Below are positions 7,805 through 19,307 of a stretch of DNA of 64,000 bases, piece after piece. The DNA is from Zobellella endophytica. Its GTDB lineage: Bacteria; Pseudomonadota; Gammaproteobacteria; Enterobacterales; Aeromonadaceae. The stretch is from the NCBI RefSeq assembly GCF_003012775.1, contig NZ_PXYG01000001.1:248001-312000 (forward strand). Direction: 5' to 3'. The notes beneath the pieces were generated by a model. The model saw only the letters and a program-made list of their open reading frames with translations. It ran no database searches and was not told the DNA's origin. The translations under genes and the position numbers were made by a program. Position 1 is the first letter of the stretch. The number at the start of each line of letters is the position of its first letter.

Positions 7805-8821
7805 CTATCCCGCCGGGCTCAACTCGCCCCTCAGGCTCTGGCCCATCAGCTGGCGGACTCGCTCGGGCGGCAGCTTTTTGCTGAGCAGGTAGTGCAGCTT
7901 GGTCAGTGCTGCTTCCGTGGTCATGTCAAAGCCGGAGATCACCCCGGCGTCGGCCAGGGCCTGGCCGGTGGCGTAGCCGTCCATGTTGACGGTGCCGCGC
8001 AGGCACTGGGTCAGGTTGACGATCACCACGCCCCGGGCCGAGGCTTCGGCCAGCAGCTTGAGCATGGCGTCGTTCTGGGGCGCGTTGCCCACCCCGTAGG
8101 ACAAGAGCAGCAGCGCCTTCACCGGCTGGCGCAGCAGGTTGCCGATCACCTCGGCGGAAATCCCTGGATACAGGGTTACCACGCCGATGGGCTGGGGGGT
8201 GATGGGGCTGACCGTCAGCGGCTTGCCGCGGGCGACCCCGAGCCGGCCCGCCTCCAGGCTGATATGGATGCCGGCGTTGAGCAGGGGCGGAAAGTTGGGC
8301 GAGTCGAAGGCCTGGAAGCCGTCGGCGTGTACCTTGCTGGCCCGGTTGCCGCGATAGAGACGGTTGTTGAAGAACAGGCCGACCTCGTGGATGGGGTACT
8401 CGGCGGCAATATAGAGGGCGTTGAGCAGGTTGGGCCGGCCGTCGGAGCGCAGCTCCACCAGGGGGATCTGTGAGCCGGTGACGATCACCGGCTTTTCCAG
8501 ATCCTCCAGCATGAACGACAGCGCCGAGGCGGTGAACGCCATGGTGTCGGTGCCGTGCAGCACCACGAAGCCGTCGTAGTGATCATAGTTGGCCCTGATG
8601 TCGTCGGCGATGCGCTGCCAGTCGGCGGGGGTCATGTCCGAGGAGTCGATCAGCGGATCGTACTCGTGGATATGGTAGCCGGGCATTTCCGGGCGATGGA
8701 ATTCCGGGGTGTGCGCCAGGCAGTCGGTCATAAAGCCCGCCTGGGGTACATAGCCCTTGGCAGACTTCTGCATGCCGATGGTGCCGCCGGTATAGGCGAT
8801 ATAAATTTTCTTCTCGTTCAT
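7805..8821 (-). CDS. ansA: type I (cytoplasmic) L-asparaginase
   Basis: Cytoplasmic asparaginase I, converting L-asparagine to aspartate and ammonia; 338 aa. The nucleophile threonine is T14 in YTGGTIGM. The second catalytic set is in VLHGTDTMAFTASALSFML, and SDGRPNLLNA carries the conserved lid and active-site region. There is no signal peptide, consistent with AnsA rather than periplasmic AnsB. Its ATG shares one base with the sppA stop codon (TGATG at 8823-8819), so it is translationally coupled. The sppA-ansA order is the same as in E. coli. Confidence 0.93.
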   Translation of the reverse strand: MNEKKIYIAYTGGTIGMQKSAKGYVPQAGFMTDCLAHTPEFHRPEMPGYHIHEYDPLIDSSDMTPADWQRIADDIRANYDHYDGFVVLHGTDTMAFTASALSFMLEDLEKPVIVTGSQIPLVELRSDGRPNLLNALYIAAEYPIHEVGLFFNNRLYRGNRASKVHADGFQAFDSPNFPPLLNAGIHISLEAGRLGVARGKPLTVSPITPQPIGVVTLYPGISAEVIGNLLRQPVKALLLLSYGVGNAPQNDAMLKLLAEASARGVVIVNLTQCLRGTVNMDGYATGQALADAGVISGFDMTTEAALTKLHYLLSKKLPPERVRQLMGQSLRGELSPAG

Positions 8822-10656
8822 CAGAATTCCTGACAGGCTATGCAGAGCACGTACTGGCCCTTGATGTCGTCGAAGCGGCCCAGGGCGGACAGCTCCCGCT
8901 CCAGCTGTTCCCCGGCCGGGCGCAGGGCCGCGGGCAGGGTGGACTGAACCAGGCCGCTGAGGGTGCCGGAGCCCAGCAGCAACTGCTCCAGCAGTATTTC
9001 CCTGGCCGAGGCCGGCAGCCGCACCGGCTTGACCCGGTAGCTCGGCAGGCCGGCCAGCCCGGCGGCACCGGCCAGGGCGTCGTCCAGGTAGCCCAGCTCG
9101 TCCACCAGGCCCAGCGCCTTGGCGTCCACCCCGGTCCAGACGTGGCCCTGGGCGGCGCGCTCCACCTGCTCCGGGCTCAGCCCCCGGCCCTCGGCCACCA
9201 GGCTCACGAACTGCTCGTAGGTGTGCTCCACCCCGAGCTGGATCAGTTCCTTGGTATGCTCGGGCAGGCCGGTGGTGAAACCGCTGCCGACGAAGTCGGT
9301 GGTGCCCACGCCGTCGGTGTTGAGGCCGAGCTTCTCGAAGGCCTCCTCGAAGGTAAGGAAGAGGCCGAACACCCCGATGGAGCCGGTGAGGGTGGTGGGG
9401 GCGGCGTAGATGCGGTCGGCGTCCGCCGCTATCCAGTAGCCGCCGGAAGCGGCGGTGCTGCCCATGGACACCACCAGCGGCTTGCCGCTGTCCTTGAACT
9501 GCAGCAGGGCGGTGCGGATCTGCTCGGCGGCGAAGGCGCTGCCGCCGGGGCTGTCGATGCGCAGCACCAGGGCCTGGATATCCGCATCCAGCCGGGCCTC
9601 CTCGATCAGCTGGCCGAGGTATTCATCGTTGATGGTGTTGGCGCCGGCGTCGCCGCTCATGATGGCGCCACTGGCGGTGATCAGGCCCACCGCCGGCGCC
9701 TCGTTGCCATCGCGGGATTTGTGTGCCAGGTACTGGGTTACCTCCAGGCTCATATACTGATTGGCCTGGCTGTCCCAGCCCACGTGTTCGGCCACGCTTT
9801 GCAGCATGTCGGTGCGGCTGGCCAGCCGGTCCACCAAACCAAGCTCCAGGGCGTAGCGGGCCGGATCGCCGCCCACGGCGCGGAACCGGCTCAGCAACTG
9901 CTCCTTGTCCGGGTTGATGTGATCCGCCGGGATTTTGCGCAGCCTGGCGACCTTGTCCTGATAATGCTGCCACAGCTGGCCCAGCCAGCGCAGGGTGTCT
10001 TCCCGGCTCTCCTCGGACATGTCGTCGCGCAGGTAGGGCTCCACGAACGACTTGTAGGTGCCCACCCGGAACACATGGGGGGTGATGTTGAAGCGTTCGA
10101 AGGCCGACTTGTAATGCAGCCGGTACACGCCGAGCCCCTGAATGGTCACGGCCCCGGCCGGGTTGAGCAGGATCTCGTCGGCGTGGGCGGCCAGGTAGTA
10201 CTGGCCCTGAGTGTAGTAGTCGCCGATGGCGTACACCGGCTTGCCGGACGTCTTGAAGCCTTCGATGGCCTCGCCGATCTCATCCAGCTTGGTCAGGCTG
10301 GATTCGGTCATGTTCTGCAGCCGGAGCACCAGGGCACCGATGCGTTCGTCGTGGCGGGCCTGGGCCAGCGCCTCCTTGATCTGGCTTAAGCTGGTGGGCG
10401 GCGGGGTGGTGTCGCCGGCCAGCCATTTCTGCAGCAGGCGCTGGGGGCTCGCCGGCTCGTCCTGCTCCAGCACCGGGCCGGCCAGGGTCAGGGTGAGGGC
10501 GGCGTTGTCCGGCAGGGCGGGGGTATCGTCCCGGGCGGTGAAGATAAGGAAGAAGGAAACCAGGATGACCAGGAAAAACAGGTTGATAATCAACATGCGA
10601 ATGGCATTCAGCACCCGGCCCAGGGTGCGGAAAAACCATTTGATGGCAGACCACAT
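8821..10656 (-). CDS. sppA: signal peptide peptidase SppA, 67 kDa type
   Basis: Inner-membrane serine-lysine protease that degrades cleaved signal peptides; the tandem-domain (S49A) form, 611 aa. An N-terminal membrane anchor is at ~15-42 (IRMLIINLFFLVILVSFFL). The catalytic lysine lies in VFRVGTYKSFVEPY in the first domain, and the serine nucleophile in TAASGGYWIAADADRIY in the second, matching the K209/S409 dyad of E. coli. The typical TTLTGSIGVFG follows. It is the first gene of the sppA-ansA operon. Confidence 0.94.
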   Translation of the reverse strand: MWSAIKWFFRTLGRVLNAIRMLIINLFFLVILVSFFLIFTARDDTPALPDNAALTLTLAGPVLEQDEPASPQRLLQKWLAGDTTPPPTSLSQIKEALAQARHDERIGALVLRLQNMTESSLTKLDEIGEAIEGFKTSGKPVYAIGDYYTQGQYYLAAHADEILLNPAGAVTIQGLGVYRLHYKSAFERFNITPHVFRVGTYKSFVEPYLRDDMSEESREDTLRWLGQLWQHYQDKVARLRKIPADHINPDKEQLLSRFRAVGGDPARYALELGLVDRLASRTDMLQSVAEHVGWDSQANQYMSLEVTQYLAHKSRDGNEAPAVGLITASGAIMSGDAGANTINDEYLGQLIEEARLDADIQALVLRIDSPGGSAFAAEQIRTALLQFKDSGKPLVVSMGSTAASGGYWIAADADRIYAAPTTLTGSIGVFGLFLTFEEAFEKLGLNTDGVGTTDFVGSGFTTGLPEHTKELIQLGVEHTYEQFVSLVAEGRGLSPEQVERAAQGHVWTGVDAKALGLVDELGYLDDALAGAAGLAGLPSYRVKPVRLPASAREILLEQLLLGSGTLSGLVQSTLPAALRPAGEQLERELSALGRFDDIKGQYVLCIACQEF

Positions 10657-10744
10657 AGCGACGCCTTAATCGGAAAATTGTCGAATCGGCCTATTATGAC
10701 CCGAGCGGCAGCACAATACCATGAGCGGCCATGATCCATGGATA

Positions 10745-12829
<2,085 letters not shown>

Positions 12830-12885
12830 GCCACCCGGCCGAGCACAGGTCCGGATAACACCGCCCGGTCTGCAGGCGCACCTGG

Positions 12886-12911
12886 ACTCCCGCCTGCACG
12901 GAAGTGACGGC
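12886..12911. repeat. short copy of the CCCGCCTGC..GACGGC repeat
   Basis: CTCCCGCCTGCACGGAAGTGACGGC resembles the first half of the repeat at 5958-6018. It sits in the 205-bp gap between fadH and ydjA, which otherwise shows only GC-rich sequence with no convincing gene. Confidence 0.35.
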
Positions 12912-13034
12912 AGATGGTTGAAGCGGATACCAAGGCCGCTGGGCCCGCAGCGGCCATTTGAGAATGCCTCTTTTTTGCTTTGCACCGTTCCGGTCGGCTG
13001 CTAAGGTAGCGCCATCGCAAATAGGAGTGACATG

Positions 13035-13598
13035 ATGGACGCACTGGAACTGTTACTGAACCGCCATTCCTGCCCCCGCCTGGCCGAGCCGGCCCCGGCG
13101 GGCGAGCAGCTCGACACCATTTTCAAGGCCGGGCTGCGCGCCCCGGACCACGCTACCCTGACCCCCTGGGAGTTTATCGTCTTTACCGGTGAACAGCGCA
13201 GCCGGTTGGGCGAAATCCTGGCCTGGGCCGCCGAGGCCAGGGGCGAAGCGGAAGAGAAAATCGAAAAGGCCCGCAACGCTCCTCTGCGCGCGCCCCTGGT
13301 GATCGCCGTGGCGGCCAAGGTCAAACCCCACGACAAGGTACCCGAACTGGAGCAGCAGCTGTCCGCCGGTTGCGCCCTGATGGCGATGCAGATGGCGGCC
13401 CAGGCCCAGGGCTTCAACGGCATCTGGCGCTCCGGCTGGTTTATCTTCGATCGCGCCGTGCATGAACAACTGGGGCTGGGCGAGCAGGATCAATTGGTGG
13501 GTTTTCTGTACCTGGGCACCCCGCAGGTGGAAGTGCGCAAGCTGCCGGAGCGGGATCCGGCCCAGTTTGTGCGCTATTTCGGCCAGGAGTGGCGATAG
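13035..13598 (+). CDS. ydjA: nitroreductase family protein YdjA
   Basis: Small FMN-dependent nitroreductase-fold protein of 187 aa. It follows E. coli YdjA closely: MDALELLLNRHSCPRLAEPA, AGLRAPDHATLTPWEF, KARNAPLRAPLVIAVAAK, LSAGCALMAMQMAAQAQGFN, GIWRSGWF and VGFLYLGTPQ. It is a homodimer in the family; the true substrate is uncertain. Two ATGs (13032, 13035) are adjacent. I chose 13035 because AGGAG at 13023-13027 then has a 7-nt spacing and the N-terminus matches YdjA. It is convergent with mobA. Confidence 0.9.
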   Translation: MDALELLLNRHSCPRLAEPAPAGEQLDTIFKAGLRAPDHATLTPWEFIVFTGEQRSRLGEILAWAAEARGEAEEKIEKARNAPLRAPLVIAVAAKVKPHDKVPELEQQLSAGCALMAMQMAAQAQGFNGIWRSGWFIFDRAVHEQLGLGEQDQLVGFLYLGTPQVEVRKLPERDPAQFVRYFGQEWR

Positions 13599-13651
13599 GG
13601 GCGGGAGCACGGTAGCAACATCAGGGGGCTGTCAGCAGTCCAGAGGGCGGC

Positions 13652-14242
13652 TCAGCCTTTTCCTTTTTGCTCCAGCCGTGCCAGCGCCTCGCTGGTATTG
13701 AGGTTGAAAAAGGCCTCGGCCTCGTCGCTGAAGTCCACCGGCACCAGCTGGTGGCGCTCGTACCACAGCTGCAGCTTGCGATCGCCGCCGTCCAGGTAGT
13801 TGCACAGGGAGGGCAGCAGCGACTGGTGCAGCAGGGCGGTGGCGGCGTGCAGCTGGTTGCCGTCGTCCACCACCGCGATTTGGTCGTGGCGCTGCACGGC
13901 GCCACACAACCGGCTGGCCAGATCGAGGGGGATCAGCGGGCTGTCGCAGGGCACGAACAGCACCCACTCGCTCGGTGCATGGGTCAACCCGGCCTCGAAC
14001 CCGGCCAGCGGGCCCACATAGCCGTAGCCGTCGTCCCGTACCACCGGCGCCAGCTTGCGGTATTCACCCAGGTTGCGGTTGGCGTTGATCAATACTTCTC
14101 CCACCTGGGATCTGAGTCGTTCCAGCACATGGATTACCAACGGCTTGCCCCACAGCGGCAGCAACCCCTTGTCGGCCCCATTCATGCGCCGGCCTTCGCC
14201 TCCGGCGAGGATTACGGCGGTAATTTGTTTCGGATCCAGCAT
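13652..14242 (-). CDS. mobA: molybdenum cofactor guanylyltransferase
   Basis: Attaches GMP to molybdopterin to make the MGD cofactor used by DMSO-reductase-family enzymes such as the FdhF/YdeP protein in this window. 196 aa. The nucleotidyltransferase motif LAGGEGRRMNGADKGLLPL is at residues 12-30. Also conserved are KPLVIHVLERL, GYGYVGPLAGFEAGL and FVPCDSPLIP, which supplies the metal-binding aspartate. ATG 14242 gives the normal short N-terminus before the motif; the in-frame ATG at 14275 would add 11 residues. No mobB partner is adjacent. Confidence 0.92.
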   Translation of the reverse strand: MLDPKQITAVILAGGEGRRMNGADKGLLPLWGKPLVIHVLERLRSQVGEVLINANRNLGEYRKLAPVVRDDGYGYVGPLAGFEAGLTHAPSEWVLFVPCDSPLIPLDLASRLCGAVQRHDQIAVVDDGNQLHAATALLHQSLLPSLCNYLDGGDRKLQLWYERHQLVPVDFSDEAEAFFNLNTSEALARLEQKGKG

Positions 14243-14497
14243 AACGTTCCCGAGTGTTGCGGCTTTCTTTTTCAATATTAACCGCTTAACCCTGCCAAGA
14301 GCAGGGGGTGAATCAAACTAATGGCATATTTGTGGCGCTTGCTCTCCCGGGCGCCAGCTCCTAACATGAATGCCCGTTCAACATAGATAACCGGCGAGTC
14401 CATCTTCCGTGGTGACGGCCCATTCGCGCGAAAGCTCCGCTTTTGCCCGCGCTGTATCTTGCGCTCTTCCGGTATCGGCATCCTTAAGGTTATAACA

Positions 14498-15706
14498 ATG
14501 ACAATCTCTGCCCTGCCCGACGGCCCTTTTCGTGGCCGCCCTCTGGTTGCTCTGCTCGCCATCGTGGCGCTGATGCTGGCCGCCGCCAACCTGCGCGGCG
14601 GCTTGGTGGTGGTGGGCCCCCTGGTCGAACCGATCCGGGCCGCCCTCGACATCAGCGCCAGCGCCTTCAGCCTGCTCACCACGCTGCCGCTGATCTGCTT
14701 CGGGGTAGTGTCCATTTGCGTACCCTGGCTGACCCGGTGCTGGGCCCCGCAACGGCTGGCCATTGCCGGCCTGCTGACCATAAGTCTCGGTGTGGCGCTG
14801 CGGCTGGTGGACCATTACCCGCTGGTGATCCTCGGCACTCTGGTGCTGGGCATGGCCATCGCCGTGCTCAACGTGCTGATCCCCGGCCTGGTGAAAGACT
14901 TCTTTCCGCGCCAGGTGGGGATCATGACCGGCTTCTATTCGGTGACCCTCAGCCTGGGGGCCGGCTTGGGGGTCTACCTGGCGGTGCCGCTGATGGAGCA
15001 GTTCGGCAACTGGCGCTATCCGGTGGCGTTGTGGGCGCTGCTGCCGCTGTTCTGCCTGCTGTTCTGGCTGCCGATGCTCCGGGTGAGGGGAGTGGGCCGG
15101 CCCAGCAACCCGGTGCGGGTGAGCCTGTGGCGGGACAAGATAGCCTGGGCCATCACCTGCTACATGGGGCTGCAGTCGTTCTATTTCTATTCCATGGCTA
15201 CCTGGCTGCCCAAGATACTGCTCGAGAGCGGCCTGGACGCCCACCAGGCCGGCACCGCCACCGCCCTGATCAACCTGGTGAGCATTCCCTTCAACCTGTT
15301 CGTGCCCATTCTGGCGGCCAGGCTGCGCAGCCAGCAATGGCTGGTGCTGGGGATCTTTGCCGCCTCCTTCGCCGGGGTGGCCGGCCTGTGGTGGCAGGCC
15401 GCCGCCGCGCCCATGCTGTGGGCGTCGCTGATCGGCATGGGTTGCGGCGGCTCACTCAGCCTGGCGCTGTCATTCTTCGTGCTGCGGGCCGACAACACCG
15501 CCCAGGCCACGGCGCTCTCGGCCATGGCCCAGAGCATCGGCTATCTGCTGGCGGCGCTGGGGCCGGTGGCGCTGGGTGTGTTGCGGGATCTCAGCGGCGC
15601 CTGGCAGTGGGCGCTGGGGCTGATGCTGGTGCTGCAACTGATGCAGCTGGGCTTTGGCTGGTTCTCCGCCCGGCCGGTGAACGTGGTGCCGGATCAGGAT
15701 AAATAG
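14498..15706 (+). CDS. MFS transporter, CynX/NimT family
   Basis: Twelve-helix major facilitator transporter (402 aa) of the cyanate/nitroimidazole CynX-NimT type. An early AAANLRGGLVVVGPLVEPIR resembles the family signature, and mid-protein LVKDFFPRQVGIMTGFYS is typical of the group. No cyanase or other cyanate gene is nearby, so the substrate is open. ATG 14498 is taken because the ATG at 14459 adds 13 polar residues. A 222-bp gap separates it from divergent mobA. Confidence 0.8.
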   Translation: MTISALPDGPFRGRPLVALLAIVALMLAAANLRGGLVVVGPLVEPIRAALDISASAFSLLTTLPLICFGVVSICVPWLTRCWAPQRLAIAGLLTISLGVALRLVDHYPLVILGTLVLGMAIAVLNVLIPGLVKDFFPRQVGIMTGFYSVTLSLGAGLGVYLAVPLMEQFGNWRYPVALWALLPLFCLLFWLPMLRVRGVGRPSNPVRVSLWRDKIAWAITCYMGLQSFYFYSMATWLPKILLESGLDAHQAGTATALINLVSIPFNLFVPILAARLRSQQWLVLGIFAASFAGVAGLWWQAAAAPMLWASLIGMGCGGSLSLALSFFVLRADNTAQATALSAMAQSIGYLLAALGPVALGVLRDLSGAWQWALGLMLVLQLMQLGFGWFSARPVNVVPDQDK

Positions 15707-15784
15707 GTTTTCCCCCGTTTGGGGGAAGCGGGACTTTTCCGCGCCTTTCTGTCTTATGCTTGGCATCAGCGGGGAGGGTGAGAA

Positions 15785-16627
15785 ATGCGACATTATTCGG
15801 TGTGGCTGGCGGGGGTGCTGGTGCTGCCCGGCCAGGTCGGGGCGCTGACCCCACCGCTGCAACTGGCGGGGGTGTATCAGCAGCAGGACACGGCCCTTTA
15901 CCGGGTGAGCGAAAAGCTCGACGGGGTGCGCGCCTACTGGAACGGCCGCGAGCTGTTGTCCCGCGGCGGTCACCGCTTCTCGGCACCGGACTGGTTTGTG
16001 GCCGGTTTTCCCGCCACTCCGCTCGACGGCGAGCTGTGGCTGGGGCGGGGTCGCTTCGACGAGCTGTCCGCCGCCGTGCGTCGCTACGCTCCCGTCGAGG
16101 CCGAATGGCGGCCGCTGCGCTTTATGGTGTTCGACCTGCCGGCGAGCGAACTGCCGTTCGAGGCGCGACTGACCGCATTACAGGCCCTGTTCGCTACCCT
16201 TTCCTCGCCCCATCTCGAGCTGGTGGAGCAGCGTCTGGTACTGGACCGGACCGCCCTCGCGGCATACCTGGACGAAGTGGAGGCCGGCGGCGGCGAGGGG
16301 CTGATGCTGCGGCATCGCCAGAGCCGTTACCAGCCGCAGCGCAACGAGGATCTGCTCAAGCTCAAGCGCCACCAGGATGCCGAGGCGGTGGTGCTGGCGC
16401 ACCTGCCCGGCCAGGGCAAGTACGAAGGCATGCTGGGTGCGCTGCTGGTGGAAACCCCGGACGGCCGGCGTTTCCGGCTGGGCACCGGCTTCAGCGACGA
16501 GCAACGCCGCCGACCGCCGGCACCGGGCGTAACCGTTACCTACCGCCACCGGGGCGAAACCGCCACCGGCCTGCCCCGCTTCGCCAGCTTTCTGCGGGTG
16601 AGAAATGAAGAGCCCGGGCGGCCCTGA
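15785..16627 (+). CDS. ligE: secreted ATP-dependent DNA ligase (LigE type)
   Basis: Minimal ATP-dependent DNA ligase of 280 aa with an N-terminal signal-like segment (~5-20), as found for periplasmic Lig E of Neisseria, Haemophilus, Vibrio and Shewanella. Nucleotidyltransferase motifs are intact: motif I SEKLDGVRAYW with adenylated lysine K44, motif III PLDGELWLGRG, motif IV GGGEGLMLRH and motif V DLLKLKRH. An OB-fold follows to the end. No Ku or extra DNA-binding domains are present. A role in extracellular or transforming DNA has been suggested for the family. The next gene starts 66 bp downstream. Confidence 0.87.
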   Translation: MRHYSVWLAGVLVLPGQVGALTPPLQLAGVYQQQDTALYRVSEKLDGVRAYWNGRELLSRGGHRFSAPDWFVAGFPATPLDGELWLGRGRFDELSAAVRRYAPVEAEWRPLRFMVFDLPASELPFEARLTALQALFATLSSPHLELVEQRLVLDRTALAAYLDEVEAGGGEGLMLRHRQSRYQPQRNEDLLKLKRHQDAEAVVLAHLPGQGKYEGMLGALLVETPDGRRFRLGTGFSDEQRRRPPAPGVTVTYRHRGETATGLPRFASFLRVRNEEPGRP

Positions 16628-16693
16628 GGCTGGCGCCCCTTACTGCCCGGGGGTAAGGTAGAAGGCAACGCCACCGAACCGAGGATCCGCACC

Positions 16694-17527
16694 TTGTGCC
16701 TTATCGTCTTTTCCTGGCAGCCGGGGAGCCGGCGCCCGCTGCTACTGCTCGCCAACCGTGACGAATTCTACCACCGGCCCACGGCCCCGGCCCGGTGGTG
16801 GCCGGATCACCCCCATGTCTGGGGCGGGCGGGATCTGCAGGCGGGCGGCAGCTGGCTGGGGGTTACGCGCCACGGTCGCCTGGCCGCCATCACCAACCAC
16901 CGGGACGGCCGGGCCGCGCCCCTGGCGAATGCCCGTTCCCGGGGCGAACTGGTGGCGGATTTTCTGACCGGCGGCCTGAGCCCGCGGGACTACATGGCGG
17001 GGGTGATGGCCCGGCGCGACGCCTACCAGGGCTTCAACCTGCTGGTGGGGGATCTGCTCGGAGGTGAACTCTGGTACGGCGGCAACCGGCCCGGCGCCGA
17101 TGCCCGTCCGCTGGCGCCCGGGCTCTATGGCCTGTCCAACGCCGTGCTGGACAGCCCCTGGCCCAAGGTGGAGCGGCTCAAGCGCGGGTTGGCGAGCCTG
17201 GCTACGGACCATGATGAAACCGGGGCCCTGGCCCTGCTGGGAGACAAGACGCAGGCGGCGGACGAGGCGCTGCCGGACACCGGCATCGCTCTGGAGTGGG
17301 AGCGGGTGCTGTCGGCGGTGTTTATCGTGCACCCCGGCTACGGCACCCGGGCCCAGACCCTGGTGAGCCTGGCCGATGACGGCACCCTGAGCGCCGTGGA
17401 GCTCGGCTTCAATGACGAGCGGCAGGGGCGGGCACTGCAGCCGGACACCCTGTGCCGGCTGCAGTTGTCGCTTGGTATCGAGACCGAGCCGGCCTCAGGA
17501 GTGTTGTGCCGAGGCCAGGCGGGCTGA
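16694..17527 (+). CDS. NRDE (TANGO2-like) family protein
   Basis: 277-aa member of the NRDE/TANGO2 family, an Ntn-hydrolase-like fold conserved from bacteria to human mitochondria; recent family work links it to haem or lipid handling, biochemical role unsettled. The name motif is present: LLANRDEFYHRPTAPARWW (~18-36), followed by GGRDLQAGGSWLGVTRHGRL and LAAITNHRD. The start is TTG 16694, which places the conserved cysteine as residue 2 (M-C-L-I-V-F), the candidate N-terminal nucleophile. It ends just before the 485-bp gap. Confidence 0.87.
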   Translation: MCLIVFSWQPGSRRPLLLLANRDEFYHRPTAPARWWPDHPHVWGGRDLQAGGSWLGVTRHGRLAAITNHRDGRAAPLANARSRGELVADFLTGGLSPRDYMAGVMARRDAYQGFNLLVGDLLGGELWYGGNRPGADARPLAPGLYGLSNAVLDSPWPKVERLKRGLASLATDHDETGALALLGDKTQAADEALPDTGIALEWERVLSAVFIVHPGYGTRAQTLVSLADDGTLSAVELGFNDERQGRALQPDTLCRLQLSLGIETEPASGVLCRGQAG

Positions 17528-18012
17528 GCGCCGGTACAGGAGCGGCGCCTGTTGCTGCCTTGCTTACAATCCCTGGTGTCGCACCATTCCGACCAAAGTA
17601 AGGCGGCAACGCTGATTCTTGCTGCGGGATTTGTCCGCTTGGGTCATTTCCACTCATCCGCCTCCAGTGCCGGCAACAGATACAGCTTGCGGGAGTTTTC
17701 CCTGTCGGCCAGTCCCTCTGGCTGCTGCAATGCCAGCTTGCTCCTCCTGCCGGCGAGACGGTCTGACGGTGGGAAGAGCGCCCCGCTTTTGTTCTTTGCT
17801 GATATGTGAGTCAGCTCTCAGGCTGGTGGCCCAAAGTTCAAAAAAGGACACGGTCATCACAGTTTGTTTCCCGATGGATTGAAAGCCCTTTATCGGGACT
17901 AGAGTGAATTATGATGAATCGATTCACTTGTTCTTGGTACGCCCCGTTATATCTGGGGGGTGTCCTGGTTTTTCTTTTTCATCTGGTCAATTGTTTCTGA
18001 TAGGGAGTCAAC
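17528..18012. other. 485-bp intergenic region, possible gene remnant
   Basis: No intact gene. On the minus strand a stretch ending at a stop near 17659 reads with coding-like composition (SRKLYLLPALEADEWK at its C-terminus), but I cannot name it and it has no clear start; it may be a decayed 3' end. The last 80 bp before 18013 are AT-richer and end in GATAGGGAGTCAACATG, giving the ribosome site of the DUF4432 pseudogene. Confidence 0.4.
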
Positions 18013-19229
18013 ATGCTTAAGAAAACCTCGCTTGCATTGCTGGTGCCATGGGATCGTTGTCGAGCCAGGCTGCAGAATTTGTACTGACCGATGCTAGCGC
18101 CGGAAGTGATGTCGGCAACTGGCAGATCTCCAACAGCGATCTGGGCATTGACAGCCCGGCTCCCTTCACTGTCGAGAAGAAGCGGCTGTTCGGTGGCAAG
18201 CAGGCCGGCGTAGACATCATCGTTATCGATCGATAACGGCGTGATGGAGATCACCCTGGTGCCGACCCGGGGATGGGGATTTACGAGGTGAAAAGCGGTG
18301 ACCTGCGCCTGGGCTGGACGTTGCCGGTCAAGGAGATCGTCAACCCGGCGTTCATCGATCTGGAAAGCCGTAACGGGCTGGGTTGGCTGGACGGCTTCAA
18401 CGAGATGCTGGTGCGCTGCGGCTATGAGTGGACCGGCCACCCGGGAGTCGACGATGACGGTTTCCTGAAGAGCCTCCACGGACGGGTACAGGACACCCCG
18501 GCCTTGATGGTCAAGGTGGTGATTGACGAGCAACCGCCGTACGCCATCCATGTTTCCGGCGAAGTTTCTGAAAAGACGTTCACATTCAGCGATCTCAAAA
18601 CCGAAATGACACTGACGGTGGTACCGGGCAAGAACAGCTTTGCGCTGCATGACGAGCTGACCAAGCCGGCCGACTATGACAACGAGTACCAGATCATCTA
18701 CCACGGCAATTTCGGCACCCCTATCCTGGAAAAGGGGGCCAAGTTCTCCGCTCCGGCTAAAGAGGTGTCTCCCTTCAATGACTATGCCAAGGCGGGGCTG
18801 AAAGACTGGCAGACTTACCTGGGGCCGACCAAAGACTTTGATGAAATGGTCTTTAATATCATGCCGAACGCCGACGACAACGGTAATACGCTGGCGGTAC
18901 TACATAACGCCGCCGGTGATCAGGGCGTGGCGGTTGGCTTCAACGTGACCGAACTGCCGGTGCTGACCCTGTGGAAAAACACCGACACCCTCAAGCAGGG
19001 CTATGTCACCGGCATTGAGCCCGGCACCAGCTTTGCTTACAACACCAAGTACCAGCGTCCGCTGGGGCTGGTACCCACCATCAAGCCGGGGGAAACCAAG
19101 GCGTTCAACCTGACCTACACCCTGCTGCAAAGCCAGTCGGACACCCGGCAGGCACTGGACAAGGTCGAGGCTATTAAGGGCAGTCAGGACACCACGTTGC
19201 GTGAAGCGCCGCTGGTGGCGCTTCCTTGA
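18013..19229 (+). pseudogene. DUF4432 (aldose-1-epimerase-like) secreted protein, frameshifted
   Basis: The largest intact piece is 18273-19229 (318 codons), with the DUF4432 galactose-mutarotase-like features GLGWLDGFNEMLVRCGYEW and the strand-rich remainder. The 5' part reads as one protein only if three indels are corrected. A base is missing near 18045 (signal peptide MLKKTSLALLV then AMGSLSSQAAEF). CGAT is duplicated at 18228-18235 (expected VIDNGVMEITL). A base is missing near 18270 (TRGMGIYEVKSG). All three fall in the first 260 bp. Start ATG 18013 has a good ribosome site and encodes a secretory signal. Either a young pseudogene or clustered sequence errors. Confidence 0.75.
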
Positions 19230-19271
19230 TGAGAATCGCGCCCCCGTTTGGGCCGGGGTCGGCATAACCCA

Positions 19272-19296
19272 AAGGCGTTCTCATCGAGAACGCCTT
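19272..19296. terminator. bidirectional hairpin terminator
   Basis: Perfect 11-bp stem AAGGCGTTCTC (19272-19282), ATC loop, GAGAACGCCTT (19286-19296). It sits between the convergent DUF4432 pseudogene and the LysE gene. T-rich sequence follows on the plus strand (TTGTTATG); the minus strand approaches through AAAAATC. Confidence 0.7.
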
Positions 19297-19307
19297 GTTA
19301 TGAAAAA

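Noticed and set aside
17552-17882. Small plus-strand frames in the 485-bp gap after the NRDE gene
   Set aside because: No ribosome sites, atypical composition and no family resemblance.
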